Origin: Anoplopoma fimbria
Taxonomy: Eukaryota > Chordata > Actinopteri > Perciformes > Anoplopomatidae
Direction: 5' to 3'
Assembly: GCF_027596085.1 (NCBI RefSeq)
Contig: NC_072451.1
Span: 2,815,877-2,879,876 of the forward strand
DNA: 64,000 nt
In this document: positions 13,871-39,300 of the stretch, in pieces
How the letters are laid out: each line of letters starts with the position of its first letter
Position numbering within the stretch: position 1 is the stretch's first letter
Position numbers and translations under genes: made by a program
The notes under the pieces: model-generated
What the model was told of the DNA's origin: nothing
What the model saw: only the letters and a program-made list of their open reading frames with translations
Databases searched by the model: none

Positions 13871-14489
13871 AGTCTGTCAGGTTGTTGTTATTTCACAGAA
13901 ATTCCTCTATATATTGTGCTTTTATCTTAAAAAAAAAAAAGTTGTGCACGCAATTCAACTGTGTGTATTTTAACATTTTGGAAATATTGGTTAAAATATT
14001 TTTTATATATAAAATATATTTTTTTCTAATCGTTGGAGTAGGCGACCCGACCAAACTCCATTTGGATATTAACGATTTAAGCGTTTCTCTTGGTTCTGTC
14101 AAATACACACGCTTGAAAAAATACTTATGAATATGTTTTTCACTTTATCAACATATACTCTTTAATTCGGCATGTGTTATTTAGTTATTTAATACATTAA
14201 TCCTCCACAATAACAACAAAATGACACCAAGAGTCGTCTGGTTGGGTTCAGATTTATTGTTATTATTTGTGTTAAAGTTATTTCCTAATTTAAAGCGTTT
14301 TGTTTAATTTAGACGCCGAATAAACAATAAGATGTTGTTTATTTATTAAAAAATATTAAAGTTAATAATTCAAGTGCTTGTGTGTGGTAACAACCAAGAA
14401 AACACCCCAAAAAAATGTAAACGTTATGAATGGAGAATGGTTTATCAATCCTTCAATTGGGCTTTTATTTTGTAAAAAGGACTGGCTCC
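13871..14489. other. gtpbp4-wdr37 intergenic DNA, no gene seen
   Basis: AT-rich spacer with homopolymer runs. In human the IDI1/IDI2 genes occupy the equivalent interval. Neither strand here has a recognisable isopentenyl-diphosphate isomerase exon. Confidence 0.6.
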
Positions 14490-14731
14490 GTGACGTATTT
14501 TTCTTACGTTACGTCTTTTTCTTACGTTACGTATTTTTCTTACGTTACGTATGTTACGTATTCTTCTTACGTTACGTATCTTTCTTACGTAGCGGCGGAG
14601 CTCGTCAGCTGTCAAACTACGGATTCTTTAACGTAACCTGCGCTTCTCTTTGGAACATTTAATAACATGTTATTAACGGAGACGTTCCCCGTGATATCCA
14701 CGAACACGGCTGTGTATTTATAGACTTTCTG
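14490..14731 (+). promoter_or_regulatory. wdr37: Probable wdr37 promoter and noncoding first exon
   Basis: A CpG-containing block has about five near-tandem 'ttcttacgttacgta' motifs (14500-14590). A 'tatttata' box-like stretch lies near 14714-14722. A splice donor, ctg|gtgagt, follows at 14731/14732. The next acceptor, 'ttcag' at 16371-16375, opens the exon with the start codon. A spliced 5'UTR exon ending at 14731 is therefore plausible but not proven. Confidence 0.5.
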
Positions 14732-14939
14732 GTGAGTTGGATCCCCGTGTTTTTGGAGCCTGTTAGCCCGTTAGCATGTGTCCGGCTCCACCAGCTAAAG
14801 TAACGGGAGCTTGGGTTAGCTCAATGCTATCTGGCGCATCACGCTAACGAGCCTGAAGACCCGGATGACGCGTCATGACTGTGATGATTAATTATAATAG
14901 TGTTTTAATTAGAATCATTATGAACAAGTTAAAGTTCAA

Positions 14940-15310
14940 CCCAAATTTATTCTGAAGCATTTTTATTTTTTAATATTTATTTTATTTTAATATTTATTTT
15001 TTTATATTTATTTTATATTTATTTTATAATTTATATTTTGTATATATGTTTTATTTTTATATTTATTTTATTTTATTTTAATATCTATTTTAATTTTATT
15101 TTAATATCTATTTTAATATTTTTTTATATATTTTAATATTTATTTTAATATTAATTTTAATATACATTTTATTTTATATTTATTTATATTTATATTTATT
15201 TATATATTTATATTTATTTTAATATTTATTTTTTATTATTATTTTTTTTTTTTTATTATTTTTATTTTTTTTAATTGTATAATATGTTTTATTTATTATC
15301 TGTTTCTCTG
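14940..15310. repeat. AT-rich low-complexity tract
   Basis: Nearly pure A/T sequence built from 'tatttattttaat'-like words. No gene is seen. It merges into a retroelement tail and an AT microsatellite. Confidence 0.8.
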
Positions 15311-15361
15311 TAGTTGAGCTGCTGCAACACCCGAATTTCCCCCATGGGGATCAATAAAGGA
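15311..15361 (+). mobile_element. Retroelement 3' tail joined to AT microsatellite
   Basis: The stretch 'gctgctgcaacacccgaatt' followed by 'tcccccatggggatcaataaagg' resembles the 3' end of common fish CR1/L2-type LINEs, which characteristically end in short repeats. Here it runs straight into (AT)n. Confidence 0.55.
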
Positions 15362-15378
15362 ATATATATATATATATA

Positions 15379-15458
<80 letters not shown>
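15362..15458. repeat. (AT)n microsatellite
   Basis: About 97 bp of almost uninterrupted AT dinucleotides, with one TG/GA interruption near 15380. It lies in the presumed first intron of wdr37. Confidence 0.97.
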
Positions 15459-15461
<3 letters not shown>

Positions 15462-16405
15462 ATATAGATTAAATTGAAAATGATTCAAATGAGTCATGTA
15501 TAAAGCCTTTAGATTCTGCATCAACCTATTTAAATGTGAGCATTTGCAGCTTTTTATATCTTCATACATTTTTTTAGAGCTCAATCAATTAGTAATTTTA
15601 TTGAAAAATAAATCAGATTTTTTTAAAATGAAAAATAAATCAGATTTTTTTTAAATGAAAAATTCAATAATTCCTTCCTCTCAAATTTGATTTTTTTTTG
15701 CCCGTCTTCTATGACAATAACTTGGACATATTTTATATTTTTGTCAGTTTGTTGAATGACACATTTGAGGCAACACCTTGAACAATGGAAGACATTTTAT
15801 AGATAAAACAATATATTCATTAAATGAACAAAGAAAAGAATAATACCTCCTTAATTAAAATATTGGTTTGGCGTCATATTTTTCTGGCATTATATTGACT
15901 AACTGAAATCAATAATTGAAAAAAGAATCAACAGATTCACTGAAAATAATTTGTTACATCCTTAAAACAAACATTAAAATATGTAAATGCTTGTTTAACA
16001 TGTGATGGATATTGCCTGCTTCCTCTGAAGTGATTTTGTTGCCTCATAGCTGAACGGTTCAACTTTCTCCACCAAAATATAGGAAGAAAAGGTTCCTGTT
16101 ATTGTTGCACACTCTTTGGTTTCTGTTCCAGTTCTCTCTCATGTTTTCACCTTAAGGTGCCACACTGTGGGTGTGATGAGTGTGCACCCTCAGCAACACT
16201 CTTCTCTCACACATTCGCACTAGGAAGCTGCCAGAATACAACCAACCTGCCAAGAGTAACACAACCGTCTCTATGTTTTCCACTGAGCGTATTTGTCGAG
16301 TGAGGGATTCATTCACAGATTATTTGTTCTCATCGCATTCTTTTATGTGTTTTTCTTTTTTTTTGGCACCTTCAGACCGGTTAAAATCGGGTTTTGGACG
16401 GAGGG

Positions 16406-30149
<13,744 letters not shown>

Positions 30150-31999
30150 CCTCCTCCTCCTCCTCCTACCGACGCCGCTGTCACCGCACAGTGAAACTCC
30201 ACCCAAAGTCCGTCAAACACTCACATCCTGCAGGCTTAAAAAAAGGTGGCTTTGAAAAGCTTACTCTGTTTTTTTCTGTTACCGACGCAATGAGTGTCTA
30301 GTGCATCTGTTACGCTCTCTAACTAACCGCCGCCAATATACACAGAACACATTTGATTCCTCGCCGTCCAAAAGAGGAAAAAAAACAACTAACTGTTACA
30401 CTGATGAAAGAAAAACACTGAAGGGTCTTTGTCTTCTTAGTTGAAGACTGAAATTAAGACGCTGAGCAAATTAACAGCAGGTTTATGTTTGGACAAGATG
30501 CTTTAAAGGATAAATCCACTAGTTTTAAATAATCAGATTTGGTCGTTTTAACAAGTTAATCTTTGATGACTTGCCATTTACTCTGCTTTTCTCAGATTTC
30601 CATTTTTGCTATACCTTCTAAGGTACTAGACTTTTCTGCTTCTGGAAATAACTTGACAACACAGAACATTGTCTAATGAGGTGTTTTGTTAAAAGCATGT
30701 TAAAAGTGGATTTTTCCCTCATTTGAGTTTCATCCAAATTTATTTTTGTTTTGGCACCTGAGACTCGTTGCTTCACACTAATTACACTTTAAAAAACAGC
30801 TATAGTGTTATCAGAGCGGCTGTCCTTTTGATGTCACGGATCGGTTCAGGCTCAGCGTTCAGACGTTCTGTGTGATTCAGTAACGCACCTTTTTGAAAGT
30901 ATTCATAGCTTTTCATTGCTATTTTAGGGGGAAATAATATGCCTTTACAGCTTCTGTACACAGTCAGAATGGAAAACAACTCAATGCTGGTGAGTTTCAG
31001 CTGGTGGCTGAAAGGATTGATTTCTACACAGCCAGATGCTTTGGCACATAAAGGTCCTACTCTGTAGTGGAAATCAAAAAGGCTGATAAAGGAACTGAAA
31101 TTGTCTGGTTTCTCTTCTGTTGCGACATAAAAAAAAAAGGATTGACACTGGTGTGGTCTCTCTTTAGCTTGAATTTGTAACTTTTCTCTTCTAAAACTTC
31201 TCCAGTGTTGGTCCCAGTTTTGTCACTTTGCTCCCAGAGTTGTCGTTCCAGATCTGACTGTGTTTCTGTTTCTGTAAAGAACCATGAACCGTGAACCATG
31301 AACCACTGTGAGTCACCTCCCTGCCCCGTTGGCGGTTTATTGTTAGAAGCTGATAAATGTGTAGACGCTGTTCCCTCTGAGACTCGTGTGCAGGGAGGAA
31401 ATGCGGTTCCAGTGTTTCTGTACGTGTGCAAATGAAATCTTTAGTCTCTAAGAGCAACACCTGTTGAAATGGTTGTTTGGCAGGGCTGGGTAGCGAGACA
31501 TCATACCATAAGTATACTCTGTAATAATTTGACTTTTCCAGGAACAAAGGAACCTTTTTAGGAACTTCAGCTATAAGAAAGTATTACAGTGAGGCCATTT
31601 TTAGCAGATATAAAGGGAAAGAAATAAGTCTGCTGTGGTCAGTAGAGAAAGCATATTATTTGTAGATGTGACATAACAATTAACGCACTTTATCATCTTA
31701 TGAATTCTGATTTAATTCAACCAAATGATTAAAAAAAGTTCCTCGGCTGCCCGGCCCTGCTGTCGTACCAATACTTGACATGATTGTAAAAAAGTTTTTT
31801 CTAGTTAATCGCAGTGCCCTTTAGTCATTGGTGTTGAAACACTGTCGTTCTGTCAGTGTTATAATTGTTATGGTACTTTAAAAACTAGTGAAATCTCTTC
31901 AGTAGTGTTCGTGATGCGTTCGCTGTCTGCTGCTTTGCTTTTCCCACTGCCACTAAAACAGCCAAAGCTGCATTTAGGTGAATGGGAGAGGGTGTAATA

Positions 32000-32084
<85 letters not shown>

Positions 32085-32490
32085 AGAAGAAGTCTGGTGA
32101 TACAAATCAAAGTCTAAAAACGTGTTTACTGTTGTGATAACAGGACAGTTCAAGTTCTGAATTCCGTACAACTGTTGTACTCTGTTGTGCTCCTGAGTTG
32201 CGACATTAACACGATGAACAAGCACAGTCCATTTCACACTGATTGTTTTTGAGCTTTAGCTTTGTGGAGCGTTTAGCTGGTTTGTAACAAAAGCGTTCAT
32301 TCAAACGACTGCATCAACATGACGAACGTGTGTGTGTATATTAGGTTTCACTTTACCGCTGCCTTTTGGCTTTGTTTTAACCCAGTAAAATGTATTTCAA
32401 TACAATAGTAAAATGCTTAGAATGACCATTTTGTGTAAAATTGGCATCTTTACATTTAAGATCAAATAAATGGGAGAGTCTTAACAACAA
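30150..32490 (+). terminator. wdr37: wdr37 3'UTR with candidate polyadenylation signals
   Basis: The first AATAAA after the stop is at 32465-32470, which implies a 3'UTR of about 2.3 kb. A second candidate, 'caaataaagtcc', lies near 32935. The interval contains the (TG)40 repeat and no other recognisable gene. Confidence 0.45.
32001..32080. repeat. (TG)40 microsatellite
   Basis: Eighty bases of uninterrupted TG, probably in the wdr37 3'UTR. Confidence 0.97.
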
Positions 32491-32706
32491 ACTAAAGTGA
32501 TAACTTGTCAAAAGGAAAATGTGAAATGTCCACCTCCTCTTTCTTTAAAACCGTAACTTTTGTATCATATAAATTGTAATATATATAAAGAAATGAGCAG
32601 GTTTTGGCTGTATATTGTTTTTCAGCTGCAGCAGTTTTTTTTATTAGCCTTTCTAAGTTTATGACGTGATCCTGCATCTCATTTGTTTTTACTTTCTGTA
32701 AATGAC

Positions 32707-32824
32707 AGATGTTCCGATACCGTTTCAATCCGATACCAGTGTGTTAAAGACATAACGATGTTTTACTGGTGGGGATTTTTCAGTTTAAAAACATTGCCAA
32801 ATCGGTATCGGTATCGGAACAATT
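32707..32824. mobile_element. Short inverted-repeat element with TTCCGATACCG ends
   Basis: The left 'gttccgataccgtttcaatc' is answered on the right by 'aatcggtatcggtatcggaac' in inverted orientation, about 118 bp in all. It resembles the terminal parts of common fish non-autonomous DNA elements. The family is not assigned. Confidence 0.5.
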
Positions 32825-35800
32825 TCAGTGTTAAATCCATTTTACTGCTTCACAATGGATAACGTTGTATCATCCGTCAAAGGCTTTACCTTCACATTAA
32901 TCAGTCCTTTTTGTAATTTAGACTAGAGATGGCAAATAAAGTCCAACGTTTTGCATCTGGCTAAGTAAAAGTTAGCTTTATGAATGTAAAAAATGTCAGT
33001 TGCAGACTAAACTTGTGTTGTATTGTACATTATGTTTATTTGTGAGTAGTTGTTATTTATATTAGTGTTATATTTCTCACTGTAGGAATACCCTTTTGCT
33101 CAAAAGTTACAACAACAATCTGCAGAAATCATCCCTAAATCCATTCTGCAGAAGGAGTCGTCTCTGGTTTAACTGACAAAACATTTTGTTTGTGTGAAGG
33201 AAATTTAAAAGCTGCATTTTTGTGTGTGTGAATGTTGGATCTTTGGTTTATCCAATTCTGTTTAAACAAGTTTCACTGCATTATCTACCACCACTGAGCC
33301 ACTCTTCCTAACAATGTTAATAATGTTCTCATTCTCACTCACAACGAAACACATCGTCACTGAGCATCGTCCATCTCAAATCCACCGTCGTGAAGCCGTG
33401 TTAAACTGTGGCTCCTTGGTGTAAACAGTGTTTTAGTGGTCGACGTGGTTCGATGTAGAACAACAAAAACGACAACAAGTTCAGTTCTCAGAAGAAGAAA
33501 AAAAACAAAAACCTGTTGGATCGACTTGACGGCAGTTTTGTGGGTTAGAGCTGTGTAATAAGGAACAAGCTTCTGCTTGTGAAATCAAAATAAACCATTT
33601 GTGCTGTTCAAACGTTTCCTTGTTGAGTTCTTTTTTGGGGGGTTGTTTGTTTTTTGTATTTGCAAAGGATTCAGATTCAGTCAACTGAACACAAACAGAC
33701 GTTAGCTGGTGAAGAAGTGGAACATTAAGCAACTAAAGAGATGGCTATGTCCGTCAGGAGTTGGTTGAGACAAAAATCAGAGCTAAAAGAGCGAGAATTT
33801 TAGGCTTTCATTCATCAGATGTCATTAACACAAAGATTCCTAATGAATGATCATGTTGCTTTTTAACTTTTGGATGTGGAAATAAGCAACAGTTTTGTTA
33901 TGGCAGGTTTAAGATTGAATATCCATTAACCTATCTAATAAAGCATGAACTTTAATTTAAAAGATTTCAAAACATACATTAGAAAATGTAACATAAACTA
34001 TTTGGATCCTAAAATCAGAATTTTTAATTTGAACAGAAAAGGCCGAGGCTTTCTCATGAAACTTATAGAGCTAAAAGACGTCGACTCTTAATTTTGCTTC
34101 TGCTGGTGATGGATGTAGGAGTAGCCAGTTTGCTTAAATGCAAATTAAAATATGTTAGTCAAAATAACTTGAATATAAAGTAAAGTGATACAGTGAAGTG
34201 GTGGCTGTGTATTTGGTCTTTTTAATATTTTTCAATAAATTTGGTTCAATGTTAAATAAATCAAGATTACTTTATGTATTAATAGTCCCTTTAGTGGTCA
34301 TCAAACAACCAGACGCCAAATACGTTTTGATTATTTAAAAAGTGAGGACTACAAACCACAGGTTAGATCAATATTTTTTTGTACCGGACCATTTCTGCAC
34401 TTTTGAGTGAAATTTAACTGGAGCCACAAATTGGCTTATTTCTTTCAAACAGAGACATTGGTCCCCATTATATCTGCCTTATTTTTCTTTATTCTTTATT
34501 ATGGACATAAGCAAACATCCATTAACCTCCACTTATAGTCTAAAATTGGAGTTGCTGTCATGTCTTAATAAGTTAAACTTTTCCATAAACAACCTTGTGT
34601 AGTATTCTTTTAATCTAATTTATGATTTAAAGTATTTATATGGACGTTGTGAAGCGCTCCTGGAAGTGACCACTTTCAAATTTTTTATGTGAGACAAATA
34701 CAAGAACTAACACAAATATGATAATTTATTTCCAGTAATATAAAATAGTCATGAACAATATAGACTACATTCATTCTGCATTCCTAATATTAAAAGTTAA
34801 TATAGCATTCAACACTACTGGCTTTCAGTAGAAGTACTCTTTCACATTCCTTTCCTCAGAAAACTTTCTGTAAATTAACACAAAGACTGTCACTACACAT
34901 GAATAACATCAAAAGCCTTTGGGATATTTGTAGTAAATCAATACTTTAAAGAGATAAAAGAAATCTAAAGGATAAATGACAAAGGAAAACACTTAACAAA
35001 TTTGATTTATAACGTTTCTCTCTTCAGTAAAACCTGGACTCCACATCTTGTAACGCACACAATCTGCCTCTAGGTGGCGACGTGACTTCACTCCTGAGTC
35101 TCACACATGCTCTGGTACTCTACAACACTGTTCAAAATGCATGAAGGGTAACTAAAAACTAACATAATTGAACCGGTGAAACATACAGTTGCATCAAATA
35201 TACATTACTGAAACAACAGAACACACATTTTCTAAAACAAAACACAAGCAAATAAGTAAGAATGAAATTAAAATGTTACTTTCAGTTCAGTAGTAAAATA
35301 AACCAGAAGCTGTTGTGATCAATAAATCTGTTTTTACTGCTGTCATTGGTTAGGTTGTACTAATCACATTGTGAGGGCGATAAATCTGGTCACAGGTTTT
35401 TAATATAAATCAATGTAATGTCCTCCTAAGTGAAAAAAACGAGTTTTGAGTGTGTGTCATTCTGTATTAATGTACTTATGAGGACCACAGGTTTTAGACC
35501 CACAAGTGAGGACACTGTTGGAAAATGAGGACATTTTGGCCTGTCTTCACTTCTACAAAAGTCAGTGACGGTGCCTTAATAGTATATTACTACAAATTAA
35601 ACACGCAAGATAAAAATGGATGAATTGGTCCACCTGGATTATCTTTAGGTATCTAAACCTTTTCCCACCAGGGCAGCAGATGCTTGACTGTTCATAAAAA
35701 AATACCACGACAAATCAGGAGGGTGATAGCATGTAATTAGCCGATTGGATTTTTGCAGCCATCCTGCCACCATCTTTTACTGTAGTTCTTTTCACCAGGA

Positions 35801-36357
35801 GGGAGATATCGTAGCTATGGAAATTCCCAATGTCAGATAAGTATTATTATTATTATTGCAATCTATATATATGACAGTGCTTTCTTAGTGCAGAACCCAC
35901 ATTTGTGTTCATCTCTTTCATTGTGCTGTTGTAACAATAAGTGTTTAGTTGAATTTTAATCAAACACTGTTTATTACTTTATTAAATATCTTAAATGATA
36001 CTAAGTCGTTTTAACATCATGGTTGTTAAGATATAAGGTTTCCAGACAAGCTAGCATTAGCTTCTAGAGCTGAAGTTAGCAGCTTTTAAACAACTTAAGC
36101 TAACGTTAAACACTAACAAGGCTTCTCTAGCTTTTGCCTAAATTTGATATCGTTTTCTGAATGCTTTGAGCACATTTGCATAATGAAGGAATCCTCTACT
36201 TCTATCTCCAATAAACTAATAATTTCTCATAAATTAAATGAAGGGTGAAATGACCAACTTTCTTCTCAATCTAGCGTCACATTTGTACCTCCTCCATGCA
36301 ACACACATGAACTTCAACTCTAACCTCTTCTTATTCAACCTTTAAACAAACAGTTTT
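32825..36357. other. wdr37-adarb2 intergenic region and adarb2 3'UTR
   Basis: The two genes converge here. On the minus strand the first AATAAA signals after the adarb2 stop lie at 35970-35975 and 35978-35983 (TTTATT on the + strand), giving a 3'UTR of about 0.4 kb. The rest (about 33000-35900) shows AT-rich DNA without a supported gene. Confidence 0.5.
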
Positions 36358-39300
36358 TCACACAGTGACATTGAAGTGACCCAATTCTGGAGGTTTTCTG
36401 AGCCAAGTTCCCAGCCCTCCGCCCTGCAGAGCGCTGGTGAACTGCAGCATCGCCCTTTGGTAGCGTCCAGCAGCCATCTTGGCACCAGAATATGTCCTTG
36501 GAGTCGCTTCGGCACCGTACAACTGTGAAAGTAAGACAGAAACATAATTCACTGTCATAAGATAATAACCAAAATACACAAATACAACTGAGATTTGTGG
36601 GTATTTTGCAGTGTTGTGATTGCATCCTGTGTTTCTTACGATAGGAAATGTTGGCAATGGCTCAAAATAACATTTGTCAATCATGTGTTTTATGCCTCAT
36701 CAAAATGACACCTGTCCCATGAAAATTGATATTTTACACGGCAGACATTTTGACTCGCGAATGCGGGAAAAGCAAAGGTGTAACTAATAACATTAGGTGT
36801 CCCTGTAAACCACATCGGTGATTCGGCTGCAGTGACCTGGAGCTGACACATCTAAATGGTCAATAATGTGATTAGTCACGACTGAGTTTGACGAATCGGA
36901 TTATCAGCAAGGAAAAATGTCTATTAAGCCTCTCCACACTGACATTTCTGATGAAGCTCACATGGCTAAAAGTTTAAGTCAACCTCCTCTTCTGTGTTTA
37001 CATGCTTTATCATTTTATTTCTTTATTACTGTTTTTCTTTTTTTGCTTCTTTTTATGTAAATTGGATGTTTAGAAGGCTGTTATAACATTAATCTGTGTT
37101 CACTTTAAATCAAAGTTTAAGACGTAAAATGTGTGAGATGATTTGGGGAAATTGCAACTAGTTTGGAAGCCATTCGTAGTCCAATAGGCCCTTTTCACAG
37201 CATTCATTGCAGAGTAAACACAGGTGTAATTCATAACATTAATTATAGCCCTTTTCCAATGAAAATAGACTTCAGTTAAGTATAGTAATAATAGTTAAAT
37301 ATTTGAAATGAAAACATATATATGCATAGTCACAGATTCAGGATTTTTCATTTAAAGGTGAAAGAGTAAGCGTAATTAGCTAGGTAGCTAGCTAGCATTG
37401 TTACTGCTTACTTATATACTTAGATATATACATGTGTGAGCAGTTATGTAGCTATTCACATTTCTATTCAAAGCCTATTTAAATATGAAACTTAAATAGT
37501 AAGTGTTATAAATGTCTCTTCAGAAACAGTTTTCTACAACATATCCACGTTTTTTACGTTGGAGAACTCTAAGTTCATCTTTGCTCTCTGTCTCTAATTT
37601 GTATTCCTTCCTTCAGGTTTGCTTCATTTATTTCTCTCTCAAGTCATTGAGTCTTTAAAACACTGTATCATTGTCTAACTCATTGTTTCTCAGCTCCTCA
37701 TTCGGTCCTTGAAGCTCGTTCTCTTCTTCCTCTGTGGCCTGCATCTTCTCTTCAATGTGACACTCAGAGCTGCTTTTCTTACAAAGAGTCCAGTTGCTTT
37801 TGTAAATAATTACAACTCTGTCTGTCTGTAGTTCTGGAGCATACATAGTGGAAATGAAAACCCTGCTTTTAAAAAACATCATTATGTTGTGTGGGTTTTG
37901 GTCTGAGGCAGAGCTCGAGGACAGTTTGGTCTTTTTGCATTTTTATACCTAAATGAGTGTTTCAACTTATTTGTGTCTTTTGTTGGTATGTTTTTGTCTT
38001 TTTTCTCAATAAACAACATTGTGAATAAATCAACCCTCAATGCTGATGTTTCAATTATCAATTTAAAGATTGCAAACTAGAAAAATAAACCTTTTAAAAG
38101 TATAACATTTAATATAAAAATATCAAATTTGGACATGGAAACGAGAATAAAGTGGGATGCAAAAAAACATATTTGCCTTTGTTGATGCTTGGTGTTGTGC
38201 AAGGCATACATTCCCATGATCCCACAACAAACCACTTTATTCTAATAGCGTCTCCTGACGAGGTTCAGTGTTTCCAGTCTTTCTTTCTTTGTCTCTGACT
38301 GACCTGCTGCTGCAGCCTCTGCCAGCGGGCGAACATGGAGCGCCTGCAGAGCCGCGATGGCGTCCCCGAGTCCTTCCTCCTTCCTGTGGAGGTGCAGATC
38401 TCCTCCAGGCCTCCGTCACCCCGGCTCCAGTTCACGCTGACGTTCGGCGCCTTGCCCGCCGGCCGAACCTCGCTGCTGCTCAGACCTGAGAGAAAAACAA
38501 AATATTTTTTGTTGTTTTATTAGTGAAATGTCTCAACAACTATTGGATGGATTTCCATGAAATTTGGTTTCCACACATTCATGTTCCCCTTCAGAATGAA
38601 TTATAATACATCTAGCGCCATCATCAGGTCAAAATGTTTAGTTTTTGACCAAACACATGCAAAACTAATGACATTCCCGTCAACCTGAGCTGTACTTTGT
38701 GTTTAATGACAATGTTAACATGCTAACGTGCTAAACTAAAAACATGCTAAATATAATACTTGCTTATCATCAGTTTGCATGTTAAACGTTTGCATGCAGC
38801 TCAAAGCAACGCAGTGTAAGTAAAGTAAATCCTCACATAGCCATAATCCACTGTAAAAAAACAAATCCACTACAAAAAGTTTTTATTTAAGGTAAAGGAC
38901 AGAAGTATTTAGAACCCAAACACAATGGCTTATCTTATTATAGTTTTGTTATTACGGATTCATTACCATGTAAACAGCATGTTTTGTTGCAGCTGTATAT
39001 ACTGTTTGGTAGAACAACAATATAATATACAACAAATAATAATATTTTCGTCACATCTAAATATATTAAGATTAATATAGCGGCGTAAAAAGAACAATAT
39101 TTCTCTTTTGAAATGCAGCAGAGTTTAAAGTAGCATTAAATATAACATAACTAAACTTATCTATTTATTTCCACCACAGGGTTCTGTCCCACCATGCACT
39201 AGGCATAGCTGTGATAAAATTCTGATTTAAAGTGAAATAAATTGTTTTAAACTTGATATTTTGACATGGATTTTGTGGTTTGAGTTTCTGCTATCGCTAT

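Noticed and set aside
15362..15584. Tyr/Ile-repeat open frame on the minus strand
   Set aside because: It is a translation of the (AT)n microsatellite.
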